A stretch of DNA of 64,000 nucleotides, from NCBI RefSeq assembly GCF_003664255.1, contig NZ_RCCV01000001.1, forward strand, positions 3,162,001 to 3,226,000, written 5' to 3'. The number at the start of each line of letters is the position of its first letter. The first letter of the stretch is position 1. Origin of the DNA: Micromonospora sp. M71_S20. GTDB taxonomy: Bacteria > Actinomycetota > Actinomycetes > Mycobacteriales > Micromonosporaceae. The position numbers and the translations under genes were made by a program. Under the pieces are notes generated by a model that saw only the letters and a program-made list of their open reading frames with translations, made no database searches and was not told where the DNA came from. Below, piece after piece: positions 54,480 to 64,000 of the stretch.

Positions 54480-54542
54480 CCCTTGGCGGTCCTTCCGGCG
54501 GCTGCGGTTCCCGACCGGATCGACACAGACCCGGTCGAGGCG

Positions 54543-54578
54543 ACGCTAGTGCGACGGGTGGGGACCGGACACCCCTAG
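54543..54578 (-). promoter_or_regulatory. CTAGGGG box and -10 of the thioesterase gene
   Basis: On the minus strand CTAGGGG (54578-54572) is followed, after 23 bases, by TAGCGT (54548-54543), a TAnnnT -10. The orientation is toward the thioesterase start at 54479. The box forms the left arm of an inverted pair with the heptamer at 54595, which serves the opposite gene. Confidence 0.55.
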
Positions 54579-54594
54579 CTGGCCCGTTGCCTGG

Positions 54595-54631
54595 TTAGGG
54601 GTTGTCCGCGCTCGCGCACACCCAATAACTT
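54595..54631 (+). promoter_or_regulatory. TTAGGGG box and -10 of the module 3 PKS gene
   Basis: TTAGGGG (54595-54601) is followed, after exactly 24 bases, by TAACTT (54626-54631), a TAnnnT -10. It points toward the PKS gene at 54768. It mirrors the CTAGGGG heptamer at 54572-54578, and the flanks (GGAC before one, GTCC after the other) extend the symmetry. I see no other signal in the gap to 54767. Confidence 0.6.
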
Positions 54632-54767
54632 CTCCCCGCAGATGGGGATCTGCGTGGCTCTCGGCCGAGCGAGCCGAACGACAGATACAGGTGTCGCCTG
54701 AGACTTCTGCGCATTCGTACCGTCGCTTACGTCGAGTCTCCGCCGTGAATCGCGATGGGCTGGGTTG

Positions 54768-57700
54768 ATGGACACCGAAGAGAAGCTCCGGGAGTACCTG
54801 AAGAGAGTCACCGCCGACCTGCGGCGGACCCGGCAACGGCTCCGGGACGTCGAGGCCGAGGCGCAGCAGCCGATCGCGATCGTCGGCACGGGCTGCCGGT
54901 TCCCAGGCGGGGTACGCACGGCCGAGGAGCTGTGGGAACTCGTCGCGGCCGGCGGCGACGCCATCGCCTCCTTCCCCACCGACCGCGGCTGGGACCTGGA
55001 CACGCTCTACGATCCCGAGCGCTCCTGGCCGGGCACCTCCTCGGTCCGCGAGGGCGGATTCGTGCCCGACGCCGCCGAGTTCGACCCCCGGCTGTTCGGG
55101 GTCTCGCCGCGCGAGGCCCTCGCGATGGACCCGCAGCAGCGGCTGCTGCTGGAGACGTCGTGGGAGGCCGTCGAGTCGGCGGGCATCGACCCCACCAGCC
55201 TGAAGGGCGCCCGCGTCGGGGTCTTCGCCGGCATGACCCACAGCGGGTACGCCCACCCGCCGGAGACCCCGCCGGCGGGCGTGGAGGACTACCTGGGCCT
55301 CGGCAACGCGGGCAGCATCGCCTCGGGGCGGGTGGCGTACTCGTTCGGGTTCGAGGGGCCGGCGGTGACGGTGGACACGGCGTGTTCGTCGTCGCTGGTG
55401 GCGTTGCACCTGGCGGTGCAGGCGTTGCGCTCCGGGGAGTGCGACCTCGCCCTGGCCGGCGGCGTGACGGTGATGCCCACCCCGGCGGTGTTCGTCGACT
55501 TCACCCGGCAGGGCAACCTGTCCCCGGTGGCCCGGTGCCGGGCGTTCGCCGACGCGGCGGACGGCACGGCCCTCGCCGAGGGCGTCGGGATGCTGCTGGT
55601 GCAGCGCCTGTCGGACGCGCAACGCGACGGCCGTCGGATCCTGGCGGTGGTACGGGGCACGGCGGTGAATCAGGATGGTGCGTCGAACGGGTTGACGGCG
55701 CCGAATGGTCCGTCGCAGCAGCGGGTGATCCGTCAGGCGCTGGCGGGTGCGGGGTTGTCGGCGGCGGACGTGGACGTGGTGGAGGCGCACGGCACCGGTA
55801 CGACGTTGGGTGATCCGATCGAGGCGCAGGCTCTGCTGGCGACGTACGGGCAGGGTCGGGATGTGCCGCTGCTGCTCGGCTCGGTGAAGTCGAACATCGG
55901 TCACACGCAGGCCGCTGCGGGGGTGGCGGGCATCATCAAGATGATCTTGGCGATGCGGGCGGGTGTGGTGCCGGCGACGCTGCATGTGGATGCTCCCTCG
56001 TCGCACGTGGACTGGTCGTCGGGTGCGGTGGAGTTGGTGACGCAGGCGCGCGAGTGGCCGGCGGTGGAGCGTCCGCGTCGGGCGGGCGTGTCGTCGTTCG
56101 GCATCTCGGGGACGAACGCGCACGTGATCCTGGAGCAGCCGGAGCCCGAGACCGAACCCGAGGCCGAGGCGGAGCCGGTGGCGGGCCCCGTGGGGCTGCC
56201 GGTGCCGTGGGTGGTGTCGGGGCGCTCGGAGCGGGGTCTGGCGGGTCAGGCCGCGCGGTTGGCGTCGTTCGTGCGGGACCGTTCCGTATCGCCGGTGGAT
56301 GTGTCGTGGTCGTTGGCGACGACTCGGGCGGCGTTGGAGCACCGGGCGGTGGTGTGGGGCGCGGACGTCGACGAGCTGGTCGCCGGCCTGTCGGCGGTCG
56401 CCGAGGGCGGGCCGGCGGTGTCGGGTGTGGTGTCGGCGGGTCGTCGGGCGGTGTTGTTCACCGGTCAGGGTTCCCAGCGTGCCGGCATGGGTCGGGAGTT
56501 GTACGAGGCGTTTCCTGTCTTCGCGTCGTCCTTCGACGCGGTGTGCGCTGGGTTTGACGGGCATCTGCCGCGTGCGTTGCGGGAGGTGGTGTTCGCCGAG
56601 GCGGGCTCGGCCGAGGCCGCTCTGGTGGATCAGACGGTCTTCGCGCAGGCCGGTCTGTTCGCGGTGGAGGTGGCGTTGTGGGAGTTGCTCGCGTCGTGGG
56701 GTGTGCGGGCGGATTTCCTGGCGGGTCACTCGATCGGTGAGGTGACGGCCGCGTACGTGGCGGGGATGTTGTCGCTTGCCGATGCGTGTGTCCTGGTGGC
56801 GGCGCGGGGTCGGTTGATGCAGGCGTTGCCGTCCGGTGGGGTGATGGCGGCGGTCGGTGCGTCGGAGGTCGACGTGCGGGAGGTCATCGACGCTGCGGGT
56901 GCGGGCGTGGACATCGCGGCGGTGAACGGTCCGGCGTCGGTGGTGGTCTCCGGTGCCGTCGACGAGGTGGCTTCGGTGGTGGCGACCGCCCGCGAGCGGG
57001 GTTGGCGGGTCAAGGAACTGTCGGTCAGTCACGCGTTCCATTCGCGGTTGATGGACCCGATGCTGGCCGAGTTCGCCTCGGTGGTGGCGGGCCTGTCGTG
57101 GCAGGCGCCGAGGATCCCGATCGTGTCGAACGTGACCGGTGCGGTGGCGGACGCCGCAGAGATCACCGACCCCGGCTACTGGGTGCGGCACGTGCGACAG
57201 CCCGTCCGGTTCGCCGACGCGGTGCGTACCCTGCACCAGCAGGACGTGACGCACTTCCTGGAGGTGGGCCCGGACGCCGTGCTCACCGCGATGGCGCAGG
57301 ACTGCGTCGAGGCGACCGGCGACGTCCGGTTCACGGCCACGCTGCGTGCCGGCCACCCCGAGCCCGACACGCTGCGCACCGCCCTGGCCGAGCGGTACGT
57401 CACCGGCGGCCACGTCGACTGGGCCGGGTACCTCACCGGCGCCGGGGCCCGGCCCCGCACCGTCGCCCTGCCCACGTACGCCTTCGACCACCAGCGCTAC
57501 TGGCTCAACGTCACCACCGCCGGCGCGGGGGCGCCCGGGCTCGGCGTCCGCCCCGTCGACCACGCGCTGCTCGACGGCGCCGTACGCGTGGCGGACGACG
57601 ACGTACGGGTCTTCGGCGCCGAACTCTCCGCGCGGACCCACCCGTGGCTCGCCGAACACGTCGTCTGGGACTCGGTCGTGGTGCCCGGCGCCGCCCTGGT

Positions 57701-60314
57701 CGAGATGGTGCTGCACGCGGGCGCGCAGGTCGGCTGCGACGCGCTGGACGAGCTGACCCTGGAGGCGCCGCTGGCGCTCGCCGAGCAGGGCGCCCGGTCG
57801 GTGCAGGTGAAGCTGGGCACGGCGGACGAGGAGGGACGCCGGCCGGTCACCATCCACTCGCGGGCCGCGGCCGACCCGGACGGGGAGTGGGAGCGCCACG
57901 CGGCGGGCGTCCTCGCACCCGCCGCACCGCAGCCCGGCGGCTCCGAGCCGTCGCCCTGGCCGCCCACGGCCGCCACCGTCGTCGCGGTCGACGAGGTCTA
58001 CACCGAGCTGTCCCGCCTGGGCGTCGAGTACGGCCCGCTCTTCCGTGGCCTGCGCGCCGTCTGGCGTGCCGACGACGAGGTGTGCGCCGAGGTGGCGGTG
58101 CCCGACGGCACCGAGGTCACCGGCTTCGGCATCCACCCCGCACTGCTGGACGCGGCGCTGCACGTCGTCGGCCTGCTCGACTCCGACCAGGAGGCCTCCG
58201 GCGTACGGCTGCCCTTCGCCTGGACCGGCGTCACCCTCTCGGCGGTCGGCGCGACCGCGCTGCGGGTGCGTGCCCGGCGCAGCGGCGGCGGCGTCACCCT
58301 GACCCTGACCGACCCGGCCGGCGCCCCCGTCGCCCGGATCGCCTCCCTGGTCTCCCGCCCCGTGACCGCCGAGCAGGTACGCGGCGCCGGCGCGGGCGTC
58401 GACTCGCTGTTCGACGTCGCCTGGCAGGCCGTGCCGGTGGGCGCCCCGGCGACCGGGCGCGCGGTGCTCCTCGGCGACGCCCCGGCCGACCTGTCGGGAC
58501 TCGCCCGGTACGGGCTCACCGAGCTGGCCGAGGCGGTCGACGCCGGCCAGCTCGACCCGGGGCTGGTGCTGCTCGCGGCGTACGCCGACGACGAGCGCGC
58601 CCCGGTCCCTGCCGCGACCCGGACCCGACTCGCCGCCGTGCTGACCGCCGTGCAGGGCTGGCTCGCCGACGACCGGCTGGCGGAGCGGCGGCTGGTCGTG
58701 CTGACCCGGGGGGCCGTCCCCGCCGGTGACGGCGGCCGGACGACCGACCTGCCCGGCGCCGCGGTCTGGGGCCTGCTGCGCTCGGCCCAGGCGGAGCACC
58801 CCGACCGCTTCGTGCTCGTGGACCTCGACGAGGCGCGGCGACCGGAGCCCGGCACCGTGGACCTGGTGGCCCGCGCGGTCGCCACGGGCGAACCCCAACT
58901 GGCGGTCCGGGACGACCGGGTGCTGGCGCCCCGGCTCACGCCCGCGGTCCTCGACCCGGCGCTGGCCGCCGAACTCGACCCCGACGGGACGGTCCTGCTC
59001 ACCGGGGCCACCGGCGCCCTCGGCGGCCTGCTGGCCCGGCACCTGGTCGCCAGGCACAAGGTGCGCCACCTGCTGCTGGTCAGCCGGCGCGGGCCGGACG
59101 CCCCCGGCGCGGCGGAGCTGCTGACCGAGCTGACCGAGCTGGGCGCGCAGGCCCGGTTGGTGGCCGGCGACGTGGCGGACCGGGACTCCCTCGCCGCGCT
59201 GCTGGCCGGCGTCCCCGCCGAGCACCCGCTCACCGGCGTGGTCCACGCCGCCGGTGTCCTCGACGACGCGGTGATCTCGGCGCTGACCCCCGGGCGGGTG
59301 TCCGCCGTGCTCTCCGCCAAGTCCGACGCCGCCTGGCACCTGCACGAGCTGACCCGGGGGCGGAACCTGGCGGTGTTCGTCCTCTTCTCGTCGGTCGCCG
59401 GCGTCCTCGGCGGCCCCGGGCAGGGCAACTACGCCGCCGCGAACGCGTTCCTGGACGGCCTTGCCCAGCACCGGCGCGCCGCGGGCCTCGCCGCCACCTC
59501 CCTGGCCTGGGGGTCCTGGGCCGCCGACAGCGGGATGACGGGCGCCCTCGACGCCGCCCAGCGGCAGCGGATGAGCCGCAACGGCCTCAGCCCGCTCGAC
59601 ACCGACCAGGCGCTGCGCCTCTTCGACGCCAGCCTGCGCGGCGGCCGCCCCCACCTGGTGCCGGCGCTGCTCGACCCCGCCGCGCTGCGCCGCCAGGCCG
59701 ACGCCGGCCAGCTCCCGGCGCCGCTGCGCGGCCTGGTCCGGGCCAGGCGGCGCGTCGTCGACGGCGGCGGCGACAGCGGGCCGTCCTTCGCGCAGCGCCT
59801 GGCCGGCACGCCCGAGGCCGAGCGCGGCCGGCTGGTGGAGGACCTGGTCAAGGCGCAGGTCATCGAGGTGCTCGGCTACCCGCCGGCCACCGTCGTGCCC
59901 TCCGGGCAGACGTTCACCGGCCTCGGCTTCGACTCGCTGACCGCGGTGGAGCTGCGCAACCGGCTGACCGCCCTCACCGGGATCCGACTGCCGGCGAGCC
60001 TGATCTTCGACTGCCCCACGCCCGCCGCCCTCGCCGACTTCCTGCTGGTCGACGCCGCCCCGCCGGCGCCCGAAGCGGGCCTGCTGGCCGAGCTGGACCG
60101 GCTGGAGGCCGCGTTCGCCGCGACCGGGCCGGAGGAGCTGGAACGACTGGCCGGCGACGACGAGACGCGGACCGCCGTGGCGGTCCGCCTCCGCGCGCTG
60201 GTCACCAGGTGGAGCGACGCCACGGACCGGCCGGCGGACGTCAGCCAGGCCCTCGACGACGCCTCGGACGACGAGCTGTTCGACTTCATCGACCAGAAGT
60301 TCGGCCGATCCTGA
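54768..60314 (+). CDS. type I PKS, module 3 (KS-AT-DH-KR-ACP)
   Basis: A protein of 1,848 residues from ATG 54768. The first 32 residues ([20 protein letters not shown]) form a coiled-coil docking domain. The KS has Cys206 in DTACSSS. The AT has Ser655 in GHSIGE and HAFH at 755, so it is malonyl type. The DH is intact ([15 protein letters not shown] with His964; [10 protein letters not shown]). The KR has TGATGALG near 1409, the LDD motif and NYAAAN. The ACP Ser is near 1723, followed by a C-terminal docking tail. It should add two carbons and leave a double bond. DNA from about 55650 to 57160 has unusual codon use, richer in G/T third positions, which suggests an imported KS-AT block. Confidence 0.95.
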   Translation: MDTEEKLREYLKRVTADLRRTRQRLRDVEAEAQQPIAIVGTGCRFPGGVRTAEELWELVAAGGDAIASFPTDRGWDLDTLYDPERSWPGTSSVREGGFVPDAAEFDPRLFGVSPREALAMDPQQRLLLETSWEAVESAGIDPTSLKGARVGVFAGMTHSGYAHPPETPPAGVEDYLGLGNAGSIASGRVAYSFGFEGPAVTVDTACSSSLVALHLAVQALRSGECDLALAGGVTVMPTPAVFVDFTRQGNLSPVARCRAFADAADGTALAEGVGMLLVQRLSDAQRDGRRILAVVRGTAVNQDGASNGLTAPNGPSQQRVIRQALAGAGLSAADVDVVEAHGTGTTLGDPIEAQALLATYGQGRDVPLLLGSVKSNIGHTQAAAGVAGIIKMILAMRAGVVPATLHVDAPSSHVDWSSGAVELVTQAREWPAVERPRRAGVSSFGISGTNAHVILEQPEPETEPEAEAEPVAGPVGLPVPWVVSGRSERGLAGQAARLASFVRDRSVSPVDVSWSLATTRAALEHRAVVWGADVDELVAGLSAVAEGGPAVSGVVSAGRRAVLFTGQGSQRAGMGRELYEAFPVFASSFDAVCAGFDGHLPRALREVVFAEAGSAEAALVDQTVFAQAGLFAVEVALWELLASWGVRADFLAGHSIGEVTAAYVAGMLSLADACVLVAARGRLMQALPSGGVMAAVGASEVDVREVIDAAGAGVDIAAVNGPASVVVSGAVDEVASVVATARERGWRVKELSVSHAFHSRLMDPMLAEFASVVAGLSWQAPRIPIVSNVTGAVADAAEITDPGYWVRHVRQPVRFADAVRTLHQQDVTHFLEVGPDAVLTAMAQDCVEATGDVRFTATLRAGHPEPDTLRTALAERYVTGGHVDWAGYLTGAGARPRTVALPTYAFDHQRYWLNVTTAGAGAPGLGVRPVDHALLDGAVRVADDDVRVFGAELSARTHPWLAEHVVWDSVVVPGAALVEMVLHAGAQVGCDALDELTLEAPLALAEQGARSVQVKLGTADEEGRRPVTIHSRAAADPDGEWERHAAGVLAPAAPQPGGSEPSPWPPTAATVVAVDEVYTELSRLGVEYGPLFRGLRAVWRADDEVCAEVAVPDGTEVTGFGIHPALLDAALHVVGLLDSDQEASGVRLPFAWTGVTLSAVGATALRVRARRSGGGVTLTLTDPAGAPVARIASLVSRPVTAEQVRGAGAGVDSLFDVAWQAVPVGAPATGRAVLLGDAPADLSGLARYGLTELAEAVDAGQLDPGLVLLAAYADDERAPVPAATRTRLAAVLTAVQGWLADDRLAERRLVVLTRGAVPAGDGGRTTDLPGAAVWGLLRSAQAEHPDRFVLVDLDEARRPEPGTVDLVARAVATGEPQLAVRDDRVLAPRLTPAVLDPALAAELDPDGTVLLTGATGALGGLLARHLVARHKVRHLLLVSRRGPDAPGAAELLTELTELGAQARLVAGDVADRDSLAALLAGVPAEHPLTGVVHAAGVLDDAVISALTPGRVSAVLSAKSDAAWHLHELTRGRNLAVFVLFSSVAGVLGGPGQGNYAAANAFLDGLAQHRRAAGLAATSLAWGSWAADSGMTGALDAAQRQRMSRNGLSPLDTDQALRLFDASLRGGRPHLVPALLDPAALRRQADAGQLPAPLRGLVRARRRVVDGGGDSGPSFAQRLAGTPEAERGRLVEDLVKAQVIEVLGYPPATVVPSGQTFTGLGFDSLTAVELRNRLTALTGIRLPASLIFDCPTPAALADFLLVDAAPPAPEAGLLAELDRLEAAFAATGPEELERLAGDDETRTAVAVRLRALVTRWSDATDRPADVSQALDDASDDELFDFIDQKFGRS

Positions 60315-60358
60315 CCACGAGTCCGCCGCTTGCCCCTTAGCGACAGGTGATCAACCCG

Positions 60359-63300
60359 ATGGCGAACGAAGCCAAGCTCCGCGAGTACCTCAAGCGCGTC
60401 ACGGCTGACCTGCACGAGACCAGCGAACGCCTGAGGGCCGTCGACGAGCAGAACCACGAGCCGATCGCGATCGTGGGGATGGGCTGCCGCTACCCGGGCG
60501 GGGTGCGGACCCCCGAGGCGCTGTGGCGGCTGGTCGAGTCCGGCGTCGACGCCGTCACGCCCTTCCCGGCGGACCGGGGCTGGGACGTGGAGAACCTCTA
60601 CGACCCCGACCCGGACGCGCACGGCAAGTCGTACACCCGGGAGGGTGGCTTCCTGCACGACGCCGGCGAGTTCGACGGCGGCTTCTTCGGCATCTCCCCC
60701 CGCGAGGCGCTGGCGATGGACCCGCAGCAGCGGCTGCTGCTGGAGGTCGCCTGGGAAGCGGTCGAGCGGGCCGGCATCGCCGCCGACTCGCTCAAGGGCA
60801 GCCGGACCGGCGTCTTCACCGGCGTGATGTACCACGACTACGTCTCCCGCCTGAACGGCGTGCCGGAGGAGGTCGAGGCGTTCGTCGGCACCGGCAACCA
60901 CGGCAGCGTCGTCTCCGGCCGGATCGCGTACACCTTCGGATTCGAGGGCCCGGCGGTGACCGTCGACACCGCCTGCTCGTCCTCGCTGGTGGCGATGCAC
61001 CTCGCCGTGCAGGCCCTGCGCTCCGGCGAGTGCACGCTCGCGCTGGCCGGCGGCGTCACCGTCATGTCCAGCCCCGACACCTTCGTCGGCTTCAGCCGCC
61101 AGCGCGGCCTGTCCCCGGACGGGCGCTGCAAGTCCTTCGCCGCCGCCGCCGACGGCACCGGCTGGAGCGAGGGCGCCGGCCTGCTGCTGCTGGAACGGCT
61201 CTCCGACGCCCAGCGCAACGGCCACCCGGTGCTCGCCGTCGTACGCGGCACCGCCGTCAACCAGGACGGCGCCTCGAACGGCCTCACCGCGCCGCACGGC
61301 CCGTCGCAGCAGCGGGTGATCCGCCAGGCCCTCGCGAACGCCCGGCTCTCCCCGGCCGACGTGGACGCGGTGGAGGCCCACGGCACCGGCACCCGCCTCG
61401 GCGACCCCATCGAGGCGCAGGCGCTGCTCGCCACCTACGGCCGGGACCGGGCCGACGACCAGCCCCTCTGGCTCGGCTCGATCAAGTCCAACCTCGGGCA
61501 CACCCAGGCCGCGGCCGGCGTCGCCGGCGTGATCAAGATGGTCATGGCAATGCGCCACGGCGTCCTGCCGCGGACCCTGCACGTCGACGAGCCGTCCCCA
61601 CACGTCGACTGGTCGGCCGGCGCGGTGAGCCTGCTCCGCGAGCCGCGCCCGTGGCCGCGCGCCACCCGGCCGATGCGGGCCGGCGTCTCCTCCTTCGGCG
61701 TCAGCGGCACCAACGCCCACGTCATCGTCGAGGCCCCGCCCGCGCCGCAGCCGGCCACCGGCACCGTCGTCGGCCCCGACCCGCTGCCGTGGGTCGTCTC
61801 CGCGCGCAGCACCGCCGCGCTCGGCGCCCAGGCCGACCGGCTGCGCTCCTGGCTCGCCGACCACCCCGACGCCGCGCCGGCCACGGTGGGCCGCGCCCTG
61901 GCCGCCGGCCGGTCGGTCCTTGAACACCGCGCGGTGGTGCTCGGGGCCGACCGGGACGAGCTGGTCGCCGGGCTCAGCGCCCTGGCCGACGGCGTCCCGG
62001 CGGCGTCCGTGCGGCGCGGGGTCGCCAGCCCCACCCGGGTCGCCGTGCTCTGCACCGGCCAGGGCGCCCAGCGCGTCGGCATGGGCCGGCAGCTGTACGC
62101 GGCGTTCCCGGTCTTCGCCTCGGCCTTCGACGCCGCCTGTGCGGAACTCGACAAGCACCTCGACCGGCCCCTGCGCACCGTGCTCGACGGTCCCGCCGAG
62201 GTGCTCGACCGCACCGGCCACGCCCAGGCGGCGCTGTTCGCCGTCGAGGTGGCGGCCTACCGGCTCGTCGAGTCCTGGGGCGTCGTGCCGGACTTCGTGA
62301 CCGGGCACTCGGTCGGCGAGGTGGCCGCCGCGCACGTCGCCGGCGTGCTGTCGCTGCCCGACGCCGCCCGCCTGGTCGCCGCCCGGGGCACCCTGATGCA
62401 GGCCCTGCCCACCGGCGGGGCGATGGTGTCGGTCCGCGCCACCGAGGCGGAGGTACGCGCGCACCTGGCCACCGCCGGCGACGCGGCCGGCGCCGGGCTG
62501 GCCGCCGTCAACGGCCCGGAGTCCGTCGTCGTCTCCGGCGACGAGGACGCCGTGCTGGCCGTCGCCGGACACTTCGCGGCCCTCGGCCGTAACACCAGGC
62601 GGCTGCGGGTCAGCCACGCGTTCCACTCCGCCCGCATGGACCCGATGCTCGACGCGTTCGGCGACGTGCTCGGGCAGCTGACCTTCGCCGCGCCCCGGAT
62701 TCCCGTGGTCTCCACCGTGACGGGCGAGGTGCTCGACCCCGACGAGGTGCGCTCCCCGGCGTACTGGCTGCGCAACGTCCGCGACACGGTCCGCTTCGAC
62801 GCGGCCGTGGCGATCCTGCGCGAGCTCGGGGTGGGCGCGTACGTCGAGGTGGGGCCGGGCGGGGTGCTCTCCGCGCTGACCCAGGAGATCGTCGGCGCGG
62901 ACCAGGCGGCCTGCGCCCCGATGCTGCGGGCCGACCACGACGAGGCGGCGACCGCGCTGGCCGCGGCGGCCACCGTCTGGGCCCGGGGCGTGCCGGTGAA
63001 CTGGGCGGCCCTGTTCGACGGCCCGCCCGTGCCGGTCGACCTGCCGACGTACGCGTTCCAGCGCGAGCGCTACTGGCTGCTGCCGCTGCCGCAGGCCGCC
63101 GACGTGACCGCCGCCGGGCTGACCCCGACCGGTCACCCGCTGCTCGGCGCGGTGTTCCGCTCGGCCGACGGCGACGAGGTGACGCTCACCGGCCGGCTGT
63201 CGGTGCAGAGCCAGCCCTGGCTGGCCGAGCACGCCGTACGCGACGTGGTGCTCTTCCCCGGGACCGGGTTCGTGGAACTGGCGCTGCGGGCCGGCGCGGA

Positions 63301-64000
63301 GGTCGGCGCCGACCGGCTCGCCGAGCTGACCCTGGAGGCGCCGCTGGTGCTGCCGGAGACCGGCGGCGTCGACGTGCAGGTCGCCGCCGAACGTACCGGC
63401 GGCGAGGCGTGGCAGCTGACGGTCCACGCCCGCCGGTCCGGCACCGACGACCTGTGGGTCCGGCACGCCACCGGCCTGCTCGCCCCGGCGCCCGCGGACG
63501 GCGGGGCCACGCTGGCGGACTGGCCGCCGGCCGCCGCCACCGCCCTGGACGTGTCGGAGCTGACCGGGCGGGCGGCGCAGGCCGGGTTCGCGTACGGCCC
63601 GGCCTTCCAGGGGCTGCGCGCCGCGTGGCGGCTCGGCACCGACGTGTACGCCGAGGTGGCGCTGCCCGAGCCGGCGGCCGACGAGGCCGGCGCGTACGGG
63701 CTGCACCCGGCCCTGCTCGACGCCGCCGTGCAGGCGGTCGGGCTCGGCATCGTCGACCCCGGCGAGGCCCGGCTGCCGTTCTCCTGGTCGGACGTGACGC
63801 TCTCCGCCCACGGCGCGGACACCCTGCGGGTACGGCTGACCCCCACCGGCTCGGACACGGTGGCCATGCTGGTCGCGGACGCCGCCGGTGAGCCGGTCGC
63901 CCGGGTCGGGTCCCTGGTGCTGCGGCCCCTGCCGGCCGGGGAACTCACCTCCGGCGGATCCCCGTGGCGTCGCTCGCTGTTCCGCCTCGACTGGCCCCGG
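60359..64000 (+). CDS. type I PKS, module 4, partial (KS-AT-DH-...)
   Basis: The first 1,214 residues are in the window; the gene continues past its end. ATG 60359 has AGG about 10 bases upstream, and a coiled-coil docking segment ([20 protein letters not shown]) starts the protein. The KS has Cys206 in DTACSSS, the AT has Ser651 in GHSVGE and HAFH at 753 (malonyl type), and the DH has His958 in [15 protein letters not shown] and HPALLDAA. The remaining domains are unseen; a KR and ACP are expected. The gap from the preceding PKS is 44 bases, so the genes are probably co-transcribed. Whether a release domain or an amide synthase follows cannot be told. Confidence 0.95.
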   Translation, partial: MANEAKLREYLKRVTADLHETSERLRAVDEQNHEPIAIVGMGCRYPGGVRTPEALWRLVESGVDAVTPFPADRGWDVENLYDPDPDAHGKSYTREGGFLHDAGEFDGGFFGISPREALAMDPQQRLLLEVAWEAVERAGIAADSLKGSRTGVFTGVMYHDYVSRLNGVPEEVEAFVGTGNHGSVVSGRIAYTFGFEGPAVTVDTACSSSLVAMHLAVQALRSGECTLALAGGVTVMSSPDTFVGFSRQRGLSPDGRCKSFAAAADGTGWSEGAGLLLLERLSDAQRNGHPVLAVVRGTAVNQDGASNGLTAPHGPSQQRVIRQALANARLSPADVDAVEAHGTGTRLGDPIEAQALLATYGRDRADDQPLWLGSIKSNLGHTQAAAGVAGVIKMVMAMRHGVLPRTLHVDEPSPHVDWSAGAVSLLREPRPWPRATRPMRAGVSSFGVSGTNAHVIVEAPPAPQPATGTVVGPDPLPWVVSARSTAALGAQADRLRSWLADHPDAAPATVGRALAAGRSVLEHRAVVLGADRDELVAGLSALADGVPAASVRRGVASPTRVAVLCTGQGAQRVGMGRQLYAAFPVFASAFDAACAELDKHLDRPLRTVLDGPAEVLDRTGHAQAALFAVEVAAYRLVESWGVVPDFVTGHSVGEVAAAHVAGVLSLPDAARLVAARGTLMQALPTGGAMVSVRATEAEVRAHLATAGDAAGAGLAAVNGPESVVVSGDEDAVLAVAGHFAALGRNTRRLRVSHAFHSARMDPMLDAFGDVLGQLTFAAPRIPVVSTVTGEVLDPDEVRSPAYWLRNVRDTVRFDAAVAILRELGVGAYVEVGPGGVLSALTQEIVGADQAACAPMLRADHDEAATALAAAATVWARGVPVNWAALFDGPPVPVDLPTYAFQRERYWLLPLPQAADVTAAGLTPTGHPLLGAVFRSADGDEVTLTGRLSVQSQPWLAEHAVRDVVLFPGTGFVELALRAGAEVGADRLAELTLEAPLVLPETGGVDVQVAAERTGGEAWQLTVHARRSGTDDLWVRHATGLLAPAPADGGATLADWPPAAATALDVSELTGRAAQAGFAYGPAFQGLRAAWRLGTDVYAEVALPEPAADEAGAYGLHPALLDAAVQAVGLGIVDPGEARLPFSWSDVTLSAHGADTLRVRLTPTGSDTVAMLVADAAGEPVARVGSLVLRPLPAGELTSGGSPWRRSLFRLDWPR

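Noticed and set aside
54546..59654. A long minus-strand frame opposite the module 3 PKS gene
   Set aside because: Low-complexity Arg/His/Gly-rich translation with no motif; it is a shadow of the PKS coding strand.
60330..60345. CCCCTTAG between the module 3 and module 4 PKS genes as another regulatory box
   Set aside because: It has an extra base, points the wrong way, has no -10 at the expected distance, and the gap is only 44 bases within an operon.
59876..63811. A long minus-strand frame opposite the module 4 PKS gene
   Set aside because: Same shadow effect; the plus strand carries KS, AT and DH motifs throughout.

Overview
The window is very GC-rich, with almost every third codon position G or C, strong overlap of start and stop codons, and GTG starts. 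It reads as an actinomycete chromosome. The gene content (a hydroxamate siderophore locus next to an AHBA/ansamycin-type polyketide locus) suggests a Micromonospora- or Salinispora-like genus; that genus call is inference. I see no tRNA, rRNA, CRISPR array, transposase or phage gene.

Region 1 (about 1-11,100) is an iron-regulated siderophore locus. A penicillin-acylase-family gene (leftward) and a siderophore-interacting reductase plus MFS permease (rightward) diverge from one iron box. A second, nearly perfect iron box precedes desA-desB-desC-desD and a 14-TM exporter. Most of these genes overlap by GTGA or ATGA, so they should be translated as a coupled set. The product is expected to be a desferrioxamine-type hydroxamate.

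Region 2 (about 11,100-20,000) starts with a pentapeptide-repeat membrane protein. It then holds most of the genes for 3-amino-5-hydroxybenzoate (AHBA): kanosamine kinase (rifN-like), a type II aminodehydroquinate dehydratase (rifJ-like), AHBA synthase (rifK-like), oxidoreductase (rifL-like) and phosphatase (rifM-like). An FMN reductase and a DoxX-like membrane protein lie among them. A DUF664/DinB protein and an unrecognised protein follow.

Region 3 (about 20,050-34,100) is the least familiar part. Three tandem paralogous NRPS proteins of about 1,235 residues, each built as [C-domain C-lobe remnant]-A-T-C, form a leftward operon. A small ORF is coupled to the first of them by TGATG. Rightward, across a 1-kb divergent region, lies an ATP-grasp ligase with a terminator hairpin, then an internally deleted alpha/beta-hydrolase remnant.

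Region 4 (about 34,100-64,000) has an aminoDHQ synthase (rifG-like) overlapped by a stand-alone protein resembling the C-terminal domain of lantibiotic dehydratases. Next is a two-module PKS with an AHBA-type loading module, an FAD aromatic hydroxylase, a SAM methyltransferase, a type II thioesterase, a one-module PKS, and a further PKS that runs off the window. Read in order, the PKS would make an AHBA-primed chain with a benzylic hydroxyl, one methyl branch from methylmalonate, then malonate units with double bonds. This is a benzenoid ansamycin-like scaffold.

The main new observation is a shared promoter element. TAGGGG-type heptamers sit 23-24 bases upstream of a TAnnnT -10 hexamer, always oriented toward the gene, at the AHBA operon, the NRPS-triplet operon, the thioesterase and the PKS genes. 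This ties the unusual NRPS/ATP-grasp block to the ansamycin pathway as one likely regulon. No regulator gene is visible in the window.
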